Source: Bacteroidales bacterium UBA4788
GTDB taxonomy: Bacteria > Bacteroidota > Bacteroidia > Bacteroidales > VadinHA17
Assembly (NCBI GenBank): GCA_002402965.1
Contig: DHGW01000094.1
Location: 19,004 to 34,635, forward strand
Direction: 5' to 3'
Length of the DNA stretch: 15,632 bases
The number at the start of each line of letters is the position of its first letter. Position 1 is the stretch's first letter. Positions 8,738 to 14,878 of this stretch are shown here, piece by piece. Below the pieces are notes generated by a model that had not been told where the DNA came from, did not search any database, and worked only from the letters and a program-made list of their open reading frames with translations. A program made the translations under genes and the position numbers.

Positions 8738-9511
8738 ATGATTTCTTCATTGGCACACATCGATCCGAATGCCCGGCTTGGCGAGGGGGTAACTGTCGAG
8801 CCGTTTGCAGCCATCTATGGTGATGTGGTCATTGGCGACGGCACATGGATCGGATCCGGGGCCGTCATCTATGACGGAGCCAGGATTGGCAGGAACTGCC
8901 GCATCTTTAACGGTGCGTCGATCTCGGCCATACCGCAGGATATGAAGTTCAGCGGTGAGGAGACTACCCTGGAGATTGGTGACAACACCACGGTCAGGGA
9001 GTTTGCCACGCTCAACAGGGGCACGCGTGCCAGGGGCAGAACCTCCATCGGGAAGAACTGCCTGCTGATGGCCTATGTGCATGTGGCACACGACTGCAGC
9101 CTGGGAGACAATGTCATCATGGTTGCCTCTTCCGGCATCGCCGGTGAAGTTGAACTGGGCGACTGGGTTACACTGGGCGGTGGAGCGATGGTTCACCAGT
9201 TCGTTAGGATAGGCAATCATTCCTTCATTGGAGGAGGATCCAAGGTGCGGATTGATGTGCCGCCGTTCATCAAGGCCGACAGGGAGCCGCTGACATATAT
9301 GGGAATCAACAGCGTGGGACTGGAACGCCGCGGATTCGCGAAGGAGAAGATGCACGAACTGCACGAGATTTACCGGGCATATTTCAATATGGGAATGAAT
9401 GGCAGCAAGGCCATGGAATACATTGAGGCCAATTTTGAGCCAACGCCGGAGCGCGATTATATAATTCAGTTCATCATGGGCTCCGAAAGAGGAGTCATCA
9501 GGGGGCGGTAA
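8738..9511 (+). CDS. lpxA: UDP-N-acetylglucosamine O-acyltransferase
   Basis: The first enzyme of lipid A synthesis. It moves a 3-hydroxyacyl chain from ACP to the 3-OH of UDP-GlcNAc. The protein has 257 residues, a usual length. A hexapeptide-repeat beta-helix (about 1-190) is followed by a helical C-terminal domain (about 191-257). The catalytic histidine is H118 in HVAHDC (E. coli H125), and VHQF begins at 152. The residue aligned with the E. coli acyl-length ruler G173 is G166 (FIGGGSK). A glycine there is associated with long hydroxyacyl chains, so a C14 or longer donor is inferred. It starts 6 bases after lpxC-fabZ. Its TAA stop lies inside the loop of the terminator hairpin. Confidence 0.98.
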   Translation: MISSLAHIDPNARLGEGVTVEPFAAIYGDVVIGDGTWIGSGAVIYDGARIGRNCRIFNGASISAIPQDMKFSGEETTLEIGDNTTVREFATLNRGTRARGRTSIGKNCLLMAYVHVAHDCSLGDNVIMVASSGIAGEVELGDWVTLGGGAMVHQFVRIGNHSFIGGGSKVRIDVPPFIKADREPLTYMGINSVGLERRGFAKEKMHELHEIYRAYFNMGMNGSKAMEYIEANFEPTPERDYIIQFIMGSERGVIRGR

Positions 9512-9525
9512 GCCCCTTTTTTTTT
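9500..9525 (+). terminator. Rho-independent terminator of the lpx block
   Basis: GGGGC/GCCCC with a GGTAA loop is extended outward by G-U and A-U pairs and followed by nine T residues (9517-9525). The 5' arm is made of the last lpxA codons and the stop codon is in the loop. The T run is followed by seven A residues. This is a strong, unambiguous terminator. Confidence 0.9.
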
Positions 9526-9610
9526 AAAAAAACCCGAGTTTAAAGTCCATCCCTGCTGCCAGCTTACACCTTTCTATCCGTCATCATCTGTCAATAGCTG
9601 ATAATGAGGG

Positions 9611-9659
9611 GGGTATAAAACACGAATGGGAACCATACTGTACGTAATAGTTCCCATTC
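9611..9659 (-). terminator. Terminator hairpin of the candidate ncRNA
   Basis: GAATGGGAAC (9624-9633) and GTTCCCATTC (9650-9659) form a perfect 10-bp stem with a 16-base loop. On the minus strand the stem is followed directly by GTGTTTTAT. The plus strand has no T run after the stem, so it acts, if at all, on minus-strand transcription. It faces the lpxA terminator. Confidence 0.6.
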
Positions 9660-10213
9660 CGGCGAGTGACAGCCATGACCGTCATTGCCGCCATGCTACT
9701 GTTATTGCAGCCGGTTCATCTCTGTTCCTCCTCCCTTTCCTGAGTCTGTGGGGTCTGCCCGAAGGCGGACTGCTGACCCTGTTCCGGTATCTCTTCTGTG
9801 ATCCGTACTGGCCTTGCGGTTTTCCGGGCGCATACTGAGACGCGGAGTAATGAACCCTTGAAGCACAACACTCCCCGAAGGGACAGCTGCTGTCATGCCC
9901 GGATCATCTCCATCCTATCCTCGCCGGTTTGGGTGGCATGATGATCCTCTCTCCGAACGGACACATTTGCTGCTTTATTAGCTTTCAGCCCTGCATCTGT
10001 GTTGCTCTCCTCTCCCGGCTGTTACACCGTTTGATGATTGCTCCGTCAGACCGCCAGGATGGGAAGGCTTCTCAGCCTGCACCCGTGACGGACGCTTCGG
10101 GACCGTAGTCCGTCTGCGTGAGACTCTGAAGTCTGTTGTTAATTCAGAGTGATAATTAAACCATTCGAAAGAACTTTCATGCTTCAGAGCGACTTTTTAT
10201 CGCTCACATGGTC
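9612..10213 (-). ncRNA. Candidate large structured non-coding RNA (about 600 nt, family not recognised)
   Basis: This stretch has no credible protein gene, yet it is GC-rich and bounded on the minus strand by a strong promoter and a terminator hairpin. The predicted 5' end can pair AGACCAT (10214-10208) with ATGGTTT (10164-10158), enclosing a 6-bp hairpin, GAGCGA/TCGCTC (10205-10187), and a small GAAA/TTTC one. Further perfect pairings are ACTCTGAA/TTCAGAGT (10150-10123, 8 bp), GACGGAC/GTCCGTC (10114-10087, 7 bp), AGGCT-GAGA-AGCCT (10078-10065, GNRA loop), ACACA/TGTGT enclosing about 32 bases near 9961-10002, GGATCATC/GATGATCC (9947-9901, 8 bp), TCCC-UUCG-GGGA near 9872-9883, and GCTGC/GTAGC (near 9695-9711, one G-U on this strand). 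I looked for and did not find the conserved cores of RNase P RNA, tmRNA, SRP RNA or group II intron domain V. The sequence holds only tiny frames, such as a 13-codon one at 10180-10139. The transcript is inferred, not shown. Confidence 0.5.
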
Positions 10214-10216
10214 TTA

Positions 10217-10248
10217 CAAATATAGACTACAGCAGGCAATATGTCAAG
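10217..10248 (-). promoter_or_regulatory. Promoter of the candidate ncRNA
   Basis: CTTG (10248-10245), then exactly 20 bases, then TATATTTG (10224-10217), an exact TAnnTTTG -7 element. CTTGACA also resembles a classic -35. The expected start is near 10213, right where a 7-bp pairing with 10164-10158 begins. No protein gene starts downstream, so the promoter must serve an RNA or be spurious. Confidence 0.65.
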
Positions 10249-10346
10249 TTTTTCAGGGTATTTATACCATGAAGAAAGTAACACGAAACGAACAGGATTA
10301 TCAACATAGCTAACAGGCAGATATATAGGAATATAGATTAAAGACA

Positions 10347-10378
10347 GCGGGGTTATCAACAACTGTTGATAACCCCGC
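10347..10378 (-). terminator. Terminator of the DUF4139 gene
   Basis: GCGGGGTTATCAAC and GTTGATAACCCCGC form a perfect 14-bp stem with a 4-base loop, 24 bases after the stop codon at 10403. On the minus strand it is followed by TGTCTTTAATC, only a modest U run. The very stable stem makes termination or 3'-end protection likely. The stretch from 10249 to 10346 holds nothing else I can identify. Confidence 0.75.
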
Positions 10379-10402
10379 GTGTTTGTGATTTGCGAATGCC
10401 TG

Positions 10403-12013
10403 TTATTCAAGCACCACTTTCTTGTTTTTGGGATACTTCACTGTGTAGGTAAGGATGACCTCTTTGGTCTCCCGCGGAGCAACGGTGAGATCCCAGGTCA
10501 CCTCTCCGGTGACGCTGTTGTGCTTGCCACCTGTGAGCTCAACAGCCTCAACGGTAATGTCGCTGTTCTGCGATAACGGCAGCTGGTCGCGCAACCTTAC
10601 GGTAACCTCCCGGCTCTTGTTGTTGCGCACAGAGATAAGGAAGGAGAGTGTCTCAACCCTGTTGGCACCGATCAGCTTTTGCGATGTGAAATCGGTCCGG
10701 CGGTCGCGCTTCACTGTGATGCTGTTGTCGGCTCCAAGCGACACCTGCAGGGTGTCGGTGAGCTCGGCTGTATTGATGAATCCCTTCCCGGTGAAGGTGT
10801 TGCTGAAGTAGATGTTAGACGGGCCCGGAAGGAGATTGTACTTCTCCCATTCGGTGATATAACCCATAAGATATGCAGTGGAAGCAAGCTTGGGAGTGGC
10901 TGCATAGCTGTATGTGGCCGGTACGGTCAGCCGCTGCAGCTCCACGGTCTCCGGCTTGCCCCCGGTGGCTATCGTCTTGGGTACGTTCACATCAAAACTG
11001 AAGCTGATGTTCGACTCACTCACTGTGACCGGCATCGGAGCGCTCGCCTCCATATCCATCATCACCTCTTCTACTGCCTTCTCCTGGCGGGAGGCAGGCC
11101 TGCCCTTGGTTCCGTATGCAGTGACAACCATCTCGTTGAGAGCATATGCCTGGTAGAAATCAATGAACCACGGATCAAGAGTAGGCAGGAAACCTGCCGT
11201 CATCGGGGCGGCATTCGAAAGGCTGATCTTTACATCCTTCCATTCAATACCGCTGTTCTGCCATATGTCTGCCTTGTAGATTATCACGGCCGGATCTGTG
11301 ATGTCATCCACCCTGATGTCATATGACGGCCTCCAACCGGCATTCATGACAACATAGGAAAACTTCAGCTTCCCGGTTGCAGGCTTGCTGCCCGAAACGG
11401 TGACAACTATCTCGCCGGTGGGCATCTTCGAGCGGTCAAGCGTGCCCGCAAGCTGCTGCTCCAGCTTCTCCTTCTCTTCCTTGTACTCCTTCATTATCCT
11501 GGTCTTCCTGAGAAGGGCGCTCTTGACCGATTCCATATTCGTTCCGTATATGTCTATCAGCGCCTTGAGCTGCTCGGGAGTAATTGCTGATTTGTTTGTC
11601 ACCACATCATAGTTGGCCTTGAGGAAGCGCTCCTTCTCGAGCAACACCTCAATCGCCGTGCCTTCATCCTCCATCTTCAGATCAATGGCCTCAATCTTGT
11701 CACGCAGACTCTTGATGTCATCCGACTCAGCCGGATTCTCAAGATAGTTGTTGCGGTGAGTAACCCCCATGATCATGAAATCACCTTCACCCTGCACCTG
11801 GATGCTGTTGGGATCGATATAGGGAGATAGTCCTCCGGCAACATAATCCCATGTGCCCGGCTGTATAGATAGGGCTGCATCACCGGAAAGCTGGGCTCCC
11901 TGCCTGAAAACCGTCACATGGGTGACGGGACACTGAATGTACTTTTCCTGCCCCTCGAGGGTGGTTGAGGAAAGTGCTACCCCAAAGAGAGCAACAAACA
12001 GATATTTTTTCAT
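10403..12013 (-). CDS. Secreted DUF4139 domain protein (mucoidy inhibitor MuiA-like)
   Basis: A 536-residue exported protein of unknown biochemical function. The start is ATG 12013-12011, giving an N-terminal signal peptide MKKYLFVALFGVALSS ending near GQEKY. The open frame extends further upstream, but that part overlaps the promoter. A DUF4140-like N-terminal region (VTHVTVFRQGAQLSGD, 29-45) is followed by an alpha-helical, probably coiled-coil segment (about 100-190). The DUF4139 beta-rich region runs from about 215 (FSYVVMNAGWRPSYDIRV, 218-235) to the C terminus (RDQLPLSQNSDITVE; VKYPKNKKV). The linker at about 291-306 reads ALNEMVVTAYGTKGRP, which resembles the start of a TonB-receptor plug. 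A periplasmic or surface role is inferred from the signal peptide. It has its own promoter and terminator, downstream of a sigma factor gene. Confidence 0.88.
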   Translation of the reverse strand: MKKYLFVALFGVALSSTTLEGQEKYIQCPVTHVTVFRQGAQLSGDAALSIQPGTWDYVAGGLSPYIDPNSIQVQGEGDFMIMGVTHRNNYLENPAESDDIKSLRDKIEAIDLKMEDEGTAIEVLLEKERFLKANYDVVTNKSAITPEQLKALIDIYGTNMESVKSALLRKTRIMKEYKEEKEKLEQQLAGTLDRSKMPTGEIVVTVSGSKPATGKLKFSYVVMNAGWRPSYDIRVDDITDPAVIIYKADIWQNSGIEWKDVKISLSNAAPMTAGFLPTLDPWFIDFYQAYALNEMVVTAYGTKGRPASRQEKAVEEVMMDMEASAPMPVTVSESNISFSFDVNVPKTIATGGKPETVELQRLTVPATYSYAATPKLASTAYLMGYITEWEKYNLLPGPSNIYFSNTFTGKGFINTAELTDTLQVSLGADNSITVKRDRRTDFTSQKLIGANRVETLSFLISVRNNKSREVTVRLRDQLPLSQNSDITVEAVELTGGKHNSVTGEVTWDLTVAPRETKEVILTYTVKYPKNKKVVLE

Positions 12014-12029
12014 ATTATCGAATTTTTTA

Positions 12030-12061
12030 TAAAGGTATGGAAAAAGAGTTATTCGCTCAAG
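12030..12061 (-). promoter_or_regulatory. Promoter of the DUF4139 gene
   Basis: On the minus strand CTTG (12061-12058), 20 bases, then TACCTTTA (12037-12030), which matches TAnnTTTG at seven of eight positions. The predicted start near 12026 leaves about 13 bases before the ATG. It lies immediately after the terminator of the sigma factor gene. Confidence 0.5.
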
Positions 12062-12080
12062 AATGACAAAAACCCTGCCG

Positions 12081-12115
12081 TAAAAATAGACTGCCGGACG
12101 ATTCCAGTCCGGCAG
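12081..12115 (-). terminator. Rho-independent terminator of the sigma factor gene
   Basis: CTGCCGGAC (12091-12099) and GTCCGGCAG (12107-12115) form a perfect 9-bp stem with a 7-base loop. On the minus strand it is followed by TCTATTTTTA. It starts 25 bases after the sigma gene stop and separates that gene from the DUF4139 gene. Confidence 0.85.
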
Positions 12116-12139
12116 CCCCATCATTACCATTCATTTAAC

Positions 12140-12646
12140 CTAACCATTGTAATCTTTAAGAACACTCATGAGTTTCTGACGGGCGAAGAAGATACGGCTC
12201 TTCACGGTACCAAGCTTGAGATTGAGATCCTCAGCTATCTCCTCGTACTTGAAACCGTCAAGATGCATACGGAATGGAAGACGGTAATCATCATGCAATG
12301 AATTGATTGCCTTTTCAATCTCGTTGCCGGCGTAGGCCGACTCGGGCGAGATGCTTCCCTTGTCCGAGGGCAGATTGATATAATAAAGTTCCTGCGTTCC
12401 GTCCATCATTGTGTTTTCCCTCATCTTTCGACGGTAGTTGTTGATGAAGGTGTTTTTCATTATCGTGAAGACCCAGGCCTTCAGGTTCGTGGCATCCACA
12501 AATTTGTCCTGATTCTGTATTGCCTTTAAAAATGTATCCTGAACGAGATCAAGCGCGTTGTCGCGGTCGAGGGTCAGACTGAGGGCGTACTTCTGAAGAT
12601 TGCCCTTCAGATCTATAATGCTGGTTGTAAATTCCTGTGCAGTCAT
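12140..12646 (-). CDS. ECF-type RNA polymerase sigma factor
   Basis: A 168-residue sigma-70 family protein with region 2 and region 4 only. Region 2 includes DRDNALDLVQDTFLKAI (27-43) and NLKAWVFTIMKNTFINNYRRK (54-74), the core-binding and -10-melting helices. Region 4 includes LPFRMHLDGFKYEEIAEDL (123-141) and LGTVKSRIFFARQKL (145-159), the helix-turn-helix. The ATG at 12646-12644 is preceded by AAAAGAG. An upstream in-frame TTG at 12685 is excluded because it lies before the promoter. No anti-sigma factor gene is next to it. It resembles the well-conserved stand-alone Bacteroidota ECF sigma with the NTFINNYRR motif. Its regulon cannot be read from the window. The gene ends in TAG. Confidence 0.93.
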   Translation of the reverse strand: MTAQEFTTSIIDLKGNLQKYALSLTLDRDNALDLVQDTFLKAIQNQDKFVDATNLKAWVFTIMKNTFINNYRRKMRENTMMDGTQELYYINLPSDKGSISPESAYAGNEIEKAINSLHDDYRLPFRMHLDGFKYEEIAEDLNLKLGTVKSRIFFARQKLMSVLKDYNG

Positions 12647-12670
12647 CTCTTTTTTTTGTTTTTGTTGATA

Positions 12671-12702
12671 CAAAATTAAACACAAAAAAAAGGATATCCA
12701 AA
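12671..12702 (-). promoter_or_regulatory. Promoter of the sigma factor gene
   Basis: On the minus strand TTTG (12702-12699), 20 bases, then TAATTTTG (12678-12671). Both elements match the Bacteroidota housekeeping consensus exactly, so the gene is probably read by the primary sigma factor. The start is expected near 12667, about 21 bases before the ATG. The spacer contains the palindrome GGATATCC (12692-12699), which might be an operator or chance. Confidence 0.75.
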
Positions 12703-13009
12703 TCCGTATATCTTAAAATATTGTTAAAGTGGTGTGAATGAGATGCTTTTCTAAATGATAAAATGCATATATACAGTTATATATATAATGAGTGTCTAAA
12801 TTAGGATATACTGGTATTATTTTTAATTTAGGAATGGCGGTCAGACTCAGCCAGCGCGGGATGATCCGGTAAGAAGCTGTCTAAAAGACTCATATACAGC
12901 ACTAAGAAGCATAACCCCATGTGCTGTTACTTTGTTCATATTGCCTTTGCAGCGGACTGTCTGGCGCAACCTTTCTTCTAAATTGACTATATTTACAAAA
13001 AAGTGTCTT
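12703..13009 (+). other. Intergenic region without a gene
   Basis: About 300 bases between the divergent sigma factor and hydrolase genes. It is AT-rich, with a run of alternating TA around 12766-12790. It contains GCTGT and ACAGC (near 12874 and 12896) that could pair weakly. A frame open from 12932 into the hydrolase gene would place its start before the likely promoter. I see no RNA gene or mobile element. Confidence 0.5.
12988..12995 (+). promoter_or_regulatory. Candidate -7 element of the hydrolase-GSCFA operon
   Basis: TATATTTA matches TAnnTTTG at seven of eight positions and would give a start near 12999, about 11 bases before the ATG. No convincing -33 element lies at the usual distance. 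Confidence 0.35.
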
Positions 13010-13822
13010 ATGGAGTTAAAGGATTATCCTTCAGGAAAAACAGCCTGTTACAGCTTTGATGCTCCGGGAGCTCCCCGGGCAGTCATCCTGCTTGTGCACG
13101 GGCTGGGTGAACATGCGGGCCGGTATGCCGGCTGGGCTGCCAGGTTCAACGGGATCGGAGTGACCCTGCGGGCTTTTGATCTTCCCGGACACGGCCGTTC
13201 TGAAGGCCGGTGGGGGGTGGTGCCTTCAGGCGAAAAGGTATATGATACTATTGAAAGAATAAGCAGCGGGATTAACTCGGAGTTTCCCGGCGTGCCTCTA
13301 TTCATCTATGGTCACAGTCTGGGCGGGGGTATTGTTCTCAATTACCTGATCAGGCGCAAGCCGGCAGTTACGGGTGCCATAGTCACCTCACCCTGGATCA
13401 TCCTCCCGGAAACGCCTCCCGCGATTAAACTTTTTATTGCCAATGTGGCCGGTAGACTTGTGCCCGGCATGACGCAGCCATCGGGACTCAGGACTGAATA
13501 TCTCTCCCGTGATCCGGAGGTGGTTAAAGCTTACGGCAATGATCCGCTGGTCCATGGCCTTATATCAGCCGGGCTCTACCGGTGGATGACATCAGCTGCC
13601 GAAGAGACGCTGGCGCGCGCCTCGGAGATCAGCGTACCGCTCCTTCTGGCCCATGGCCGGAATGACATGATAACCTCCCCCTCGGGCTCAGTCCGGGTGG
13701 CCGGTTCAGTTCCGAACGCTACACTGAAGCTGTGGGATGAGGGATACCACGAGTTGCACAATGACCCGCTGAAGGAGGATCACTTCGACTTCATCACGGA
13801 GTGGATGGACACATTGATATAA
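13010..13822 (+). CDS. Alpha/beta hydrolase, monoacylglycerol-lipase type
   Basis: A 270-residue serine hydrolase of the Hydrolase_4 (serine aminopeptidase S33-like) group. The oxyanion-hole segment is VHGLGEHAGRY (29-39), the nucleophile elbow is GHSLGG with S103, the acid is D219 in HGRNDM, and the base is H247 in GYHELHND. This layout and the ELHND ending are characteristic of monoacylglycerol lipases and lysophospholipases. There is no signal peptide, so a cytoplasmic role on acyl-glycerols or similar esters is inferred. I start at ATG 13010 (MELKDYPSGK). A longer frame from 12932 adds 26 residues but would begin upstream of the likely promoter. The next gene begins 10 bases later, forming an operon. 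Confidence 0.9.
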   Translation: MELKDYPSGKTACYSFDAPGAPRAVILLVHGLGEHAGRYAGWAARFNGIGVTLRAFDLPGHGRSEGRWGVVPSGEKVYDTIERISSGINSEFPGVPLFIYGHSLGGGIVLNYLIRRKPAVTGAIVTSPWIILPETPPAIKLFIANVAGRLVPGMTQPSGLRTEYLSRDPEVVKAYGNDPLVHGLISAGLYRWMTSAAEETLARASEISVPLLLAHGRNDMITSPSGSVRVAGSVPNATLKLWDEGYHELHNDPLKEDHFDFITEWMDTLI

Positions 13823-13832
13823 TTTTACAGGA

Positions 13833-14819
13833 ATGGAATTACTGACTGCAGTGCCTCTCCCGCCTGCGGCTCCGGAGATCACTTATGACACTCCGGTGAT
13901 GTTCCTCGGCTCATGCTTTGCAGGTGAGACAGGCTACAGGATGGCATCAGGGAAGCTGCAGGTAATGACCAATCCGCACGGAACACTCTTCAATCCGTTT
14001 TCGGTGGCCGGAGCCCTGGACAGGTTCACTTCGGGTTATGTGTACACGGCAAAAGATATCTACCTGCACCAGAACAGGTACATGAGCCTCGATCACCATA
14101 CCGCCTTCTCCTCGTATGAAAGGGATACACTCATAACCAGGCTTAACGATGTCAGCCGCGCCGCCTCCGCCTTCTTAAGGAAGGCTTCGGTTCTTTTTGT
14201 CACATTCGGTACCTCTTATATATATAATCTTAAGGAGAACGGTACCATTGTCGCTAACTGCCACAAGCTGCCCTCATCGCTCTTCAGCCGCAGGCAGGCA
14301 TCATGGCAGGAGATAGCAGCCCGGTGGAAGGAGACGCTTGACCGCATCGCAGAGGTCAATCCTGGCCTGAAGGTCTGGTTCACCGTAAGCCCCGTCAGAC
14401 ACCTGGGCGACGGTGCCCATGCCAACCAGCTGAGCAAGGCACAACTACTCCTTGCAACGGAGGAGCTGCTCGGACACCCGCTGGCGGATGGCTACTTCCC
14501 GGCCTATGAGATATTCATGGACGAACTGCGCGATTACCGCTGGTACGCCCCCGACATGGTCCATCCCTCGGAGATGGCAATCGATTATATATGGGAAAAA
14601 TTCAGTTCCGTGTTTATCCCGGGACACGTCCTCAGGCTATGGAACGAGGCTGCAAGGATCACAAAGGCCACGGCACACCGTGTTTCCGGAGGACCGGCTG
14701 AGACGGCACCCTTTGCAACTGCCATGCTTGAAAGGATAGGCGACCTTAAAAGCAGGGCGCCATTCATTGACCTTTCAGCAGAAGAAAAGTACTTTCGGGG
14801 ACTTTTGTATAAAAAATAG
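13833..14819 (+). CDS. GSCFA domain protein (SGNH-like)
   Basis: A 328-residue protein of the GSCFA family (PF08885), named for its N-terminal motif, here GSCFA at residues 26-30. Other family blocks are NPHGTLFNPFS (47-57), FGTSYIY (125-131), VSPVRH (185-190) and DMVHPSE (241-247). The GSCF serine together with the DxxH motif (D241, H244) resembles the catalytic layout of SGNH/GDSL hydrolases, so an esterase or acyltransferase activity is inferred. I know of no established substrate. No signal peptide is seen. It follows the alpha/beta hydrolase after 10 bases, with AGGA just before its ATG, so the two are likely co-expressed. It ends in TAG. Confidence 0.92.
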   Translation: MELLTAVPLPPAAPEITYDTPVMFLGSCFAGETGYRMASGKLQVMTNPHGTLFNPFSVAGALDRFTSGYVYTAKDIYLHQNRYMSLDHHTAFSSYERDTLITRLNDVSRAASAFLRKASVLFVTFGTSYIYNLKENGTIVANCHKLPSSLFSRRQASWQEIAARWKETLDRIAEVNPGLKVWFTVSPVRHLGDGAHANQLSKAQLLLATEELLGHPLADGYFPAYEIFMDELRDYRWYAPDMVHPSEMAIDYIWEKFSSVFIPGHVLRLWNEAARITKATAHRVSGGPAETAPFATAMLERIGDLKSRAPFIDLSAEEKYFRGLLYKK

Positions 14820-14850
14820 TGCCACTACTTAAACAAAAATATACTTCCGT

Positions 14851-14858
14851 TGTTTTTG
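14851..14858 (+). promoter_or_regulatory. Candidate -7 element of the TonB receptor gene
   Basis: TGTTTTTG matches TAnnTTTG at seven of eight positions and would start transcription near 14862, about 17 bases before the ATG. The -33 region is poor. No clear terminator separates it from the GSCFA gene. Confidence 0.3.
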
Positions 14859-14878
14859 TTTCATGAAATCTTAACAAC

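Noticed and set aside
9626..9838. A 70-codon plus-strand frame in the 9512-10402 gap
   Set aside because: It starts inside the 10-bp terminator hairpin, has no ribosome binding site or promoter, and its cysteine/leucine-rich translation resembles no family I know. The structured minus-strand RNA explains the region better.
9702..9896. A 64-codon minus-strand frame inside the candidate RNA
   Set aside because: It is Arg/Thr/Gly-rich with no family features, no binding site, and is cut by several predicted stems. Chance frames of this size are expected.
9612..10213. Identification of the structured region as RNase P RNA, tmRNA, SRP RNA or a group II intron
   Set aside because: The conserved RNase P core (GAGGAAAGTCC and the 3' partner), the tmRNA acceptor ends, the SRP tetraloop region and a domain V hairpin were not found on either strand.
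10387..10398. The 12-mer GATTTGCGAATG, also at 1-12, downstream of two minus-strand genes
   Set aside because: Several exact 12-mer matches are expected by chance in a window of this size, and the flanks do not match.
12014..12130. 39-codon N-terminal extension of the DUF4139 protein
   Set aside because: It runs through the promoter and the sigma factor terminator, and it would bury the clear signal peptide that begins at 12013.
12647..12685. Upstream TTG start for the sigma factor
   Set aside because: It would place the start codon before an exact-match promoter, whereas the ATG at 12646 has a good AAAAGAG site and gives the usual family length.
12870..12910. Possible insertion-sequence end (AAGCTGTCTAAAAGACTC) in the gap before the hydrolase
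   Set aside because: There is no matching inverted end, target duplication or transposase fragment nearby.
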